From contig NW_023365842.1 in the NCBI RefSeq assembly GCF_000003815.2, forward strand, positions 1-28,289: a DNA stretch of 28,289 nucleotides. The letters are read 5' to 3'. Positions 20,301 to 28,289 of this stretch are shown in pieces. Source of the DNA: Branchiostoma floridae (lineage: Eukaryota; Chordata; Leptocardii; Amphioxiformes; Branchiostomatidae). Both the position numbers and the translations under genes were made by a program. The notes beneath the pieces are model-generated. The model did not search any database, was not told the DNA's origin, and saw nothing but the letters and a program-made list of their open reading frames with translations. Positions within the stretch are counted from its first letter, which is position 1; each line of letters begins with the position of its first letter.

Positions 20301-20313
20301 CACGTGACGTAAC
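20301..20313. promoter_or_regulatory. Overlapping E-box and CRE-like site CACGTGACGTAAC
   Basis: The palindromic E-box CACGTG overlaps GTGACG(TAA), a USF/MITF/TFE-type and ATF/CREB-type composite. It lies 1 kb upstream of the plus-strand exon at 21291, at the edge of a CpG-richer stretch (about 20380-20640). Candidate promoter element only. Confidence 0.4.
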
Positions 20314-20379
20314 ATGGATGTCACCTTTTATCAGTCTGTTGTGATCTTACACTACAGATCCTGTTCCTATTGTGCTTAA

Positions 20380-21290
20380 AACACAACTGTCGTGGAACAG
20401 AAACAAAACACCGCAGGCTCAGGGGACAGGCGAAACGTTGGACACCCGTTTGACAGATCCCGAGCCGAGAGAAACCTGCCCAGCGGCCCCTGCCCATGTC
20501 TGCAGACGGCGTTGAAGTTGCTTGGACCCCGGAGAGCTAAGCGCAGTGCCACCGGCCGTCCAGCCGAGCTAGCCCGGCGTTTTCCTCCCTCTTATCCTTG
20601 GCCTGGCTGTAACGTCGGTACGGCATAGCCTTCTTTGATCTTCCCACTTGACCATAATTGAAAACGGGCCAGCGGGCATACTGTTTGCATGTGTTGGAGA
20701 TGGCAGTAGGCCTGCGTGTGTTTATAACGTTATTTGCATGTACCGCCTCCTTCCACCGTGTGATGGAGATATAATTTAGAACAGAGGGACTCGTAGAAAT
20801 CGCTACCAGATCCTTCCATCGATTTAGTAGCCATTTTGCGAAGCTGCAGTGGTGCAATCCATTTAAGGCTACTGTAGAGGGAGAGAAATCTTAATTTTGT
20901 GTAACGTTGCGCTGGCTTGCAGCCTGCGTGTGTGTGTGTGTGGCTCGTGATTAAATCTTGCAACCTTGGCGCTTAAATTCTGCAGCTCGCACGGGCGGAG
21001 CACACACTGCGCTGCTGCAAAATACACCACCCGTGCCAGATTGTGTAGCTATACTCCTCAACAAACACTCCTAGAGCGGGGGAAACACGGCCAGAACGTA
21101 GCCGTATTGTTTGCAAGGCTAAAGAGTAAGACAGACCACCGGTGTTGTGTTAAGAGCATTGAACGGTTCCTTTAGATTAAGGGCTTCCGTGGAAGAGGGA
21201 GGAAAATAGCCAGAGCTTGAGCCCACCAGTGGGCCTCCAGTTAAGGTTTTATACACTCGCTCACAACAGGTATATATATTTGGAAAAAAA
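20380..21290 (+). promoter_or_regulatory. CpG-richer promoter / 5' UTR region of the plus-strand gene
   Basis: CpG density and GC rise at 20400-20640 and again at 20960-21110, upstream of the first coding exon. It contains a YY1-like GCCATTTTG near 20831 and a TG repeat near 20926-20942. An in-frame TAG lies near 21207, so translation starts within this block's end. The transcription start is not determinable by eye. Confidence 0.4.
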
Positions 21291-21397
21291 ATGCTGGCTG
21301 CGGATGGCGATGGCGGTTACAACGGCCCCGCTGCGAATATGGACACGTCGGAAGAAACCGGTAACGATGGAAAGGACCAAAAGAAGCAAGGGACCAG
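21291..21397 (+). CDS. First coding exon of an unidentified gene (35 codons, continues beyond window or in unrecognised exons)
   Basis: ATG at 21291 is the first methionine after an in-frame TAG near 21207. The exon ends in AG before the donor GTAGGT at 21398, in phase 2. Without splicing, the frame would stop at the TAG inside that donor. The peptide starts MLAADGDGGYNGPAANMD and continues TSEETGNDGKDQKKQGT, a Gly/Asp/Glu/Lys-rich disordered N-terminus typical of nuclear or RNA-binding proteins, but no family is recognised. GC and CpG are elevated compared with the downstream sequence. No second exon could be identified with confidence in the following 6.9 kb. Confidence 0.55.
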
Positions 21398-23130
21398 GTA
21401 GGTTGTTTCATTTTTGTTTCATCCGTGGCATCATTTATTGATGACAGGTAGGAATATAGATGGATCCTGGCCAACCTGTCGATGGGATCTGCTCCCCGGT
21501 GGGCTGATGAGGGCCCATTTTGTATCTGTGGCGGCTGAATCATTATCTCGCGTCCCTCCAGACATCTGTCAGAATTCGTTATTACGCCGCATGTCGTTAA
21601 CCTCACGTCGAACCGATTTTCCTGTAATTTTCGGCAGAAATCGTTGCGAGTTACCGCCAGGAACCCGGGGGGAACACGCGTAATGAATTACTGAAAAATG
21701 TACCGACGAGTTGTAACTTTATAATTAAAATTCAGATATGTATGAAATGAAATGTTTACTTTCATCTGTATCCCTCTCTCGCTAACACTATGCTCTTTTG
21801 CACATTATCTGATACTTATCTGAAAGATATGTACATGGGAGGAGTGAATATGTATAATTTTCTCCAAAATGCCACAGGTTATAGGTATGACATATCCTGC
21901 ATATTTTATGTGATTTATGTCAGTGTCTACTGATCTAAATCTACAATACTGGCCATGGGCAAGGTCCCCACAAGGGGTACTGTGTTTGTACATGTTTTGT
22001 GTATGTAGATATTTGAGCTTTCTTCTTATTGTACATTGTATTACACTTTCACTTATACCTTATATGGATATGAGGGCTATATCAATACATACCCGGTAAC
22101 TTATATAAGATGCACTTTTAAAATTGAAGAAAAATATGGATTTTAGAAAAGAGCATACAGTTGGATTTCCTGTCCTGTCCTGTTATAACGTTAATATTGT
22201 ATTCATAATATTCACATTTTTGACAGACATATATTACAAAGGATTATGCACAAATGGAGTGTTTAAATACATGAACCTGTCCCTGGCATCAGATCCCTAT
22301 GCCATCTGTGCCCTAATGTTTGTTTTTATCCCATGCCATAGTATGTGTGTTTAGTGTAGTAGCATCTATTTTCAATCAGGAATGGGGGTAAGACTTTATC
22401 TATATGTGGTTTTCTAGGGAATTGCTTATTTTTGTACCCTAGGGTTGTCTCCAATCTGCTGAGGTTGCTTTTTCAATCTTCAACCCAATTTCATCTTAGC
22501 TAGCAAATTTCACGTTTCAGTTACAGTCGTCTGTCAAACTGCAGCATATCCAGACCAATTCCAACATTCCATCATATTCTTTGCACAGTATAGTTTTGAT
22601 ATCTTCATTCAAAAGGTAATTGACCTATAAAGATAGAATAAAGAAGTATGTGAAAAAATAATGCATTAATGATTTTTGTTGGGTGACCTCACATGTTTAT
22701 AATTTGCCCTACATACATACATCAATACATATTTGGAACAAAGCAATTTTATACATCCAGTAGTGGCTGTAGTGCATGTAATTTACATATATGTACATAA
22801 ACCCTACCTTTGTTTTGGAAATGTGTTATGATATGACTGACATGTTTATTTATTGGTAAAGTGTCACATGAAACATTATGGAGGCAATCCAGGCAGCCTA
22901 CCAGTAGGCTGATTATAGATCCCTCAGATATTGATATTTTGGAGATCACAGAATATCAGGTGTCAAGATGGATGAAAATGATCCTATATTTTGAGCATCA
23001 AAGTGAAATCTAGATAGATTACACAGAATATTCTTAATTGACTTCATTTCCTTGTGTTTTTTTTTCCTGATGGTATTTTAGGTATTAGCAGGTTATTGAT
23101 GAAAAATCTCAAATTGCATACTGATGTATA
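21398..23130. other. Presumed first intron, proximal part
   Basis: A GC-richer tail to about 21680, then AT-rich sequence. No exon, RNA gene or repeat with clear ends is visible. An acceptor-like TTTTTGACAG near 22227 precedes a short open frame (22124-22354), but the encoded peptide is not family-like. Confidence 0.45.
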
Positions 23131-23342
23131 ACGCTAATTATCCTTTATCCGTGGGGTAACCTATATCCATTGTCTCTAAACGCAGGGTATTTAGGGACAT
23201 CAAGTAAAAGGACGGTGGTTTCAAATTGCAACATTTTCACAATAGTAGTTTGAAACCACCGTCTGTCGACATGATGTCCATAAGTACCTTGTTTTTAGAA
23301 ACAACAAATAAAGGTTACCTGCGGATAAAGGTGAACTAGCAT
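23131..23342. mobile_element. MITE copy 2, same family as 19866-20072, TA target duplication (212 bp)
   Basis: Ends ACGCTAATTATCCTTTATCC... and ...GGATAAAGGTGAACTAGCAT are inverted repeats, with TA on both outer sides (23129-23130 and 23343-23344). Inside, GACGGTGGTTTCAAATTGC is mirrored by GTTTGAAACCACCGTC. The TA duplication suggests the Tc1/mariner superfamily. No transposase. Confidence 0.88.
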
Positions 23343-23552
23343 TATATACTAACATTATATGATTGAGTCATGAGTTTTTTGTTCACCAAATTTTTTACTT
23401 CGCTAGATCTACTATTGAGCTTTGTCCAGGATAAATGACCTATTCAAGTCATGTGACATTGACAGACAAATCAGACTACAGGTACCTAGACACTTGGTTG
23501 ATGGTGTATGTAATAAAGTACAGATATGGTGTGTGCTGATGTAGATAGCTTA

Positions 23553-23935
23553 GGCCTAGGAAAAAAAATGTTGTGTTTCCTGTTTCAGTCCTGAAAAAAT
23601 TAGGGTCGGTAGGTAGGGATTATCTTTTTTTTTCTTGTAATTTTTTTTAGGCTGGCCAAAACTCTAGTGATACATATTACAATACAGTCGAACAAAGTAA
23701 ACTGAAGTGCATGAGGACACTTGTCTTTTAATGTCAAACTTTAATTTTGTGTACAATAGATACATTTATCCTTCAATAGATAGGACAAGCAGTGTTTTTG
23801 CTTCAATAGGAAGCAGGCTGAATAAAAATTCTAACTGGAAACTGTGACTCCTCTGCCCACCCCAAAAAAAAGTCTAGGGTCGGCAGGTTTTTCTAGGGTA
23901 GGTAGGGAAACAGGAAACATTTTTTTTCCTAGGCC
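23553..23935. mobile_element. Non-autonomous PIF/Harbinger-like element (383 bp) with TTA duplication
   Basis: Left end GGCCTAGGAAAAAAAATGTT and right end AACATTTTTTTTCCTAGGCC are inverted, extending through TTTCCTGTTTC on both sides with a small indel. TTA flanks each end (23550-23552 and 23936-23938). A 3-bp TTA duplication with GGCC-starting TIRs fits PIF/Harbinger. The interior repeats AGGGTCGG(T/C)AGG near both ends. No protein. Confidence 0.82.
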
Positions 23936-23938
23936 TTA

Positions 23939-24496
23939 ACTTGTTGTTGGAGTCAATATGATCCTAATGCCATCCTCTAAGAACTTCCAAGGCCAAAAAT
24001 TCATGGAGTTGACATTTTCTTGAGTTGGAAGAAGATCGATAAGTTGTGACCATGTCATACACCAACCGTCAATTTTACCATTGATTGGATTATAACTGTA
24101 CCAATTACAGCAAGGCCATGAATGTTTTAGTACAGTTGTATTATTGCACTCACACAAGACAGCCACCTTTAAAATTTCATCAGTAAGCCCAGCTGACATG
24201 TCTTTGGCAACTCTACAACACCGTGTGCATGTGGCTACCCTTGGCACCCATACACATGTTACGTCCTTAACCTTAAGTAGGGGTGGGTACTGGTACAGAA
24301 AATTCAGGTCCAGGTCCGGTTCAGATCCAGAGCTCCCTACTACTAGTACCTATCTGATAATCTTACATGCTATATGACCTATAGGAAGGAGGAAATGTTT
24401 TCATTTGCCTTTGCAAACAGGATAATTACATGTTTAGGGATCTTAATGATTTTCTTTGTATATTTTCAGAAAGACCTTAGCCTCAAGAAAAGATCA
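23939..24496. other. Intron sequence between transposons
   Basis: ORFs on both strands lack domains. Around 24278-24350 a GGGGTGGGTACTGGTACAG and GGTCCAGGTCCGG stretch looks like a fragment of an interspersed repeat but has no defined ends. Confidence 0.4.
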
Positions 24497-24870
24497 GATT
24501 TCATGTTTTTGTTTGTTTTTGTTTATTTTCCATACCTGGTAAACCGCCTTAAGGCATAACACATCAGGTTAGTACTGAACAGTACAGGCTGCATATCCTG
24601 ACAGATTTATTTGATCCACTCACATTGGGAAGGACCCCTACTCATTTCGAGAAGTGCAATGGGTTCTTAAAATTTTGTGCTCGGGGTGTGGCTCTCCTCA
24701 AACACGGGACCTCCATTTAGCGTCCTATCCCGATAATGCGAGGTACTCGTTTTCACCTGAGTGAAGTGAGGAAAGTCGTGTTACCGGGGTAAGTGCCTTT
24801 CCCAAGGGCACAAGATCGGTGGCACATCAACGGATTCAAACCCAGAATGTTTGGGTAAAAATGAAGTACG
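24497..24870 (-). mobile_element. SINE-like / LINE-derived interspersed repeat with (GTTT)n end
   Basis: The left part (24503-24590) is the inverse of 7991-8078: GTTT-rich run, CATACCTGGTAAACCGCC, TTAAGGC, ATAACACATCAGG. To the right are blocks typical of deuterostome SINEs: CACCTGAGTGAAGTGAGGAA, GTGCCTTTCCCAAGGGCAC and GGATTCAAACCCAGAA, the last resembling a degenerate RNA polymerase III B box. Whether this is one unit or two adjacent repeats is unclear. Confidence 0.55.
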
Positions 24871-25365
24871 TTCCTTTGCAGCTAACTCTTATTTGCAGGT
24901 CGTGATCACAGACATTAATAGTTTTGCTGGAGTGAACTTCGAAGTTTTGGCAGCTGTTTGGAGTCTCTGAGTGCTTTTTCTGGGTACTAAAAGCACACTT
25001 TAAGCTGCCCTTGTACATTAGGTCTCCTGTAGCTCCAATGTTTGCCTCTGGGCTATTCTCCAGCGTAAGTGTATTGAATGAAACTTGCTGTTAATGATCA
25101 AACCAGGACTGTTAGAATTGTTCTGGCACTAGGAATTAACAAGTTGACCTTGACCCCTTGAGCTGGAGTATTGCCCAAACTGGGAAGACAGACTTATTCT
25201 TAAAACACAAATCTGTTTATGTAGTTCAACTGGGGTTTATCCCATGTTTGTATCTTGTCACTACACCATGATAAATTGTGCAATTATCCAAGTGGTGTAA
25301 CACTAACAATGTGAAGTTATCCAGTAGGATGGCACCGGTTTGAGAGTTTGGGATTCCGAGCAATT

Positions 25366-25722
25366 GTACCTGTATCTGTATCTATATAGCCAGTATAACC
25401 GCCGTTCGGCGTAACACACCAGCTTCGCAGGCACGCAACGCGGCAGCAGCTGGTTATATTTCACCGAAGGACCCGTCACACCTAACTTTTGCACATCTAT
25501 CTGCAAGCGTTCTTTAAAACTATCCAGAGATGATGCCCCTACTGTTCTTGGTGATAGCAAATTCCACTCTACTATTGTTCTGGGAAAATACGAATTTTTG
25601 AACACATCAATCCTAGGTTTGTAACTCTTGTACTTGAAGTCATGGCTGTTTCTTGTTCGTTTTGAGAGTTTAGGATTCCGAGCAATTGACAGTGTTCTTG
25701 GGGCAACAAACTTGTGTGGCAC
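25366..25722 (-). mobile_element. 5'-truncated LINE (CR1/L2/Crack-like): end of reverse-transcriptase ORF plus 3' tail
   Basis: The minus-strand reading from 25722 gives RTLSIARNPKLSKRTRNSHD, then KNSYFPRTIVEWNLL and ASSLDSFKERL. This is the hallmark C-terminal end of CR1/L2/Jockey-type reverse transcriptases (motif S-F-x-P-R-T-I...W-N-x-L...S-L-x-x-F-K-x-x-L). The 3' end carries a GTTACGCCGAACGGCG hairpin and a TATCTGTATCTATA tandem tail at 25366-25395. The upstream part of the ORF is absent. Confidence 0.82.
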
Positions 25723-25982
25723 ACTGGATATTCATTGTTTATGCATTTATGAATTTAAAAAGTCCTAAGTATGTACCAGTTATTTGGAGTTAGTCTATCG
25801 TGCTAGGGTCTGGTATCCAGGCTATTATACTGTATTTTTGTAGCTTGCAAAACTTGAGCTTTTTTTTTTCAGAATCCAGCCATTAGGGGTTTAGAGTATA
25901 GAGTGGCACAGTTGGTGTCCATGTTTCTCATCAATATTGTCTCTGAGGTTTTTGCTGTTTGAGGATGTCACAAACATTTACA

Positions 25983-26119
25983 GTAAACAGGATTGTGCCC
26001 GCCTGTGGTTGGGAACTTCTTTGTTTACTGTCCGACACAAAACAGTAGAATCTGTTTATATCAGTCCTCCTCTGTTTACAACTCTATCAGTAAACACATA
26101 AGGAAGGGGCATGTAAACA
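25983..26119. promoter_or_regulatory. Cluster of six forkhead-type motifs in the presumed intron
   Basis: GTAAACA or its inverse occurs at 25983-25989, 26032-26038, 26073-26079, 26090-26096 and 26113-26119, with TGTTTAT at 26053-26059. That is six RYAAAYA motifs in about 137 bp, both orientations. Candidate enhancer bound by FOX factors; function inferred. Confidence 0.4.
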
Positions 26120-26424
26120 AGTTAAACATTACCCAGTCAATGGAAGTTTGTTAGAGTTTTACATCACAATGCACACAAGTTTATTTTCAAACTGAAGAAA
26201 TGACTGTCGCATATTTTTATATGTTTGCATGGACTCTACTCAATCCGTTCAGATCCTCTTCTTTTGAGCTCGGACTCCTTTAGATTATATGGGAACCATC
26301 AGTGTTATGGTAGAGCATATTGTCTATGCTAAAATCGGAAAGACAGTGGCTACGTATGACAAAGATTTCAACATGTTGGCTTCTCTTTGTGGTAGATTCA
26401 GGCACCAATTATGCTTTGTGCTGA

Positions 26425-26531
26425 AATACACACATGTATGCACACATGCACTCACGCACGCGCGCGCACACAGTCACACAGACACACATGCACACATACA
26501 CACGCACTCACACACATGCACACGCACACAA
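26425..26531. repeat. (CA)n-type microsatellite
   Basis: A CACACA-rich tract with ACGCACGCGCGC and ACATGC interruptions; possible Z-DNA segment at the CGCGCGCA core near 26457-26466. Confidence 0.95.
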
Positions 26532-26539
26532 ATGCTAGT

Positions 26540-28289
26540 AAAACATTACCTTGTTAGCAAAGGTAGTAAAAGATTATCTTGATTTTATTGCAGTTTCAGT
26601 TTACTCAGGGTCATGCCTTAAAATAATGAAATGTATTTCCCTGCCAAGAATGGTCTTTGGAGACTATATACGCTAGTGTATTGTTGTTCATCTGTTTATT
26701 TTGAAAGTGCAGATCCATTGACAAAATGTACAGATGTATATGTTCACATATGTTGTGTGTTATATTGTGTGAAGGAGGCAACACGCTCCTGTAAGGGAGG
26801 GGCTTCCAAGAAGAGGCTCCACTCTGAAGGAAATCTGTTACATCTTTACTTTATTGAAGGCTAAAAATAGAAGAAGTGCAATTACTAACAGATTGCACTA
26901 AAAGGCCAACATTTGCCAGCAATTGAAGAATATTTCCTTACTAATCTTATCAAAATAACATTCATGACTGAATTTCATGGTCATAATTCAATGTTCCTTC
27001 AATTTAAGCAGTTCTGTGATTTTGGAAAAAGAAAGCAATGCAAGAGAAGCATTTTCCTTCCCTTCTAGTTCTAAGGGTTTCGGATAGATAAAGAATGGTA
27101 CAGTCTGTTGAGGGAGGCATCTTTTTTTTTCAAATGTATATTATGGAATTGAAATATAGCTTGGAAATTGGTATTGAACAGGAAAGGGGGTGACATTTGT
27201 TATTTTTTTAGACCACTAAATTTTGTACATTATGTACAGATGCAGGTGGGTGATATATATAAGGACCTGGAGGTCTTATTTATTATGGCCCCAATGTTGT
27301 GCCTTTGGGACAGGCACTGCATGCCTACTTTGTCATCAACTCAGGTGAAAATTGATACCTTAGCTTGGAGGGGATGTACTTTGGCTTGATATTTCAGTAG
27401 AGCCATACCTCAAGCATATTTTAATCAAAGAACCTGCAAGACTTTAAAAAAAAGTAGGGCTCCAATCTGCTGCAAGTGGATCAAACCTCAGTGCAGTCTT
27501 ATGCAGTTTTTACTTATTGTGCAAACTATTGTGCATAAAGGAATTTAACAAAGACACAAAACAAAGGCCCTTACCAGAAGCATATTTTACTCTAAAACCA
27601 TGGTCATTTGAGAGGCCCCCTCGTCTTTCTCTATTGAATCCGTGTATTGTCACAACATCATAACAATTTTCATGAATGTATTTGAACTTTCTCCTTGTGT
27701 ACAGAATTAAAGGTCAGATTGTTAAGGACTACCAACAAAGAGGTGTGAGGGGCAACATGCACGTCAAGGGCAATAAAACCTGGGCTGATCCATTTTGTAA
27801 AGAAAGGGGGGGCTAGTGTTAACATTTTTTCCGGACCAGCTGTCTCATTTCAATTACCTAGTATTATCTTCCTGCAAATAAAATTGCCTTATTCCTCCTC
27901 CATTTAATTTTGAAAGCATCCTGACTATCTCCTTCATTAGCTCTTTAAGTTTTAAATGGCCTACCCCTTAAAAGGTCAGATCGATGATTATGCGTTATGA
28001 TGACATGCTTTTTTTGCAATTTTTCCTAGAATTTGAATGTTACACTGTCTTGAGTAACCATGAGTGTCTCCACAAAGAAGTATTCTTTTAGGTGTGTTTC
28101 CAAATATGGCCATCATATTCATAATTTTAGATTAGAATATCGTTGAAGAGATTCATTAGTCACGTATGTTCACACGTTAATAGGATTTTTTCATCAATCA
28201 GTGACTGTATTAAAGGTAAGTACATGTACCTCTAAATTTTCGATGGCTATCAGTCCATCTTGATCACGGAGTGACCTAGTTCTCGCGAG
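26540..28289. other. Distal intron / non-coding to window end
   Basis: AT-rich with short ORFs lacking domains. An AAAG followed by GTAAGTAC near 28213-28222 is a donor-like match without a supported exon. Confidence 0.4.

Noticed and set aside
20392-20628. 78-codon ORF in a CpG-rich stretch
   Set aside because: Open frame is explained by GC-rich promoter composition; no domain, splice site or homology recognised.
22124-22354. Possible second exon of the 21291 gene after TTTTTGACAG
   Set aside because: Peptide is not recognisable, composition is AT-rich and no donor with matching phase was convincing.
24836-24860. tRNA gene suggested by GGATTCAAACCC B-box-like motif
   Set aside because: No cloverleaf can be drawn. 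The motif sits in a SINE-like repeat and is degenerate.
28206-28222. Donor-like AAAG|GTAAGT near the window end
   Set aside because: No acceptor-bounded open frame ahead of it with coding character.

Overview
The window looks like animal genomic DNA, most probably from a cephalochordate (amphioxus/Branchiostoma). The evidence is short phased exons with GT..AG introns, a phosphatidylserine synthase very close to vertebrate PTDSS1, AT-rich introns, and many short inverted-repeat transposons and non-LTR fragments. The species is an inference. Two assembly gaps (N runs) lie at 3909-4541 and 12044-12467.

Layout. Positions 1-863 (minus) hold the 5' part of a non-LTR retrotransposon, with a short ORF1 overlapping the start of an APE-endonuclease ORF2 that runs off the window. 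Positions 1832-4587 (plus) hold a class A GPCR gene. Its real first coding exon is only 46 nt (1892-1937). It is joined across an intron carrying a 178-bp inverted-repeat element to a long second exon that runs into the first gap. Positions 5667-15843 (minus) hold a complete 12-exon phosphatidylserine synthase 1 gene of 466 codons. I reconstructed it exon by exon with matching splice phases, and the last exon encodes the C-terminal tail. The GPCR and PTDSS1 genes converge.

Positions 15844-21290 are a regulatory and intergenic stretch between PTDSS1 and a divergently transcribed gene. I can see only the first coding exon of that gene (21291-21397, plus). The rest of the window is probably its first intron. 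It carries several MITEs, a 5'-truncated LINE 3' end, a SINE-like repeat and a tight cluster of forkhead-type motifs.

The genes do not form an operon. PTDSS1 encodes an ER base-exchange enzyme, the GPCR is a plasma-membrane receptor with a GPR84-like look, and the third gene is unidentified. The most notable structures are four tandem copies of the PTDSS1 exon 6 splice acceptor, four non-autonomous DNA transposons with readable target-site duplications, and a LINE family whose 3' hairpin is kept while the terminal tandem tail differs.
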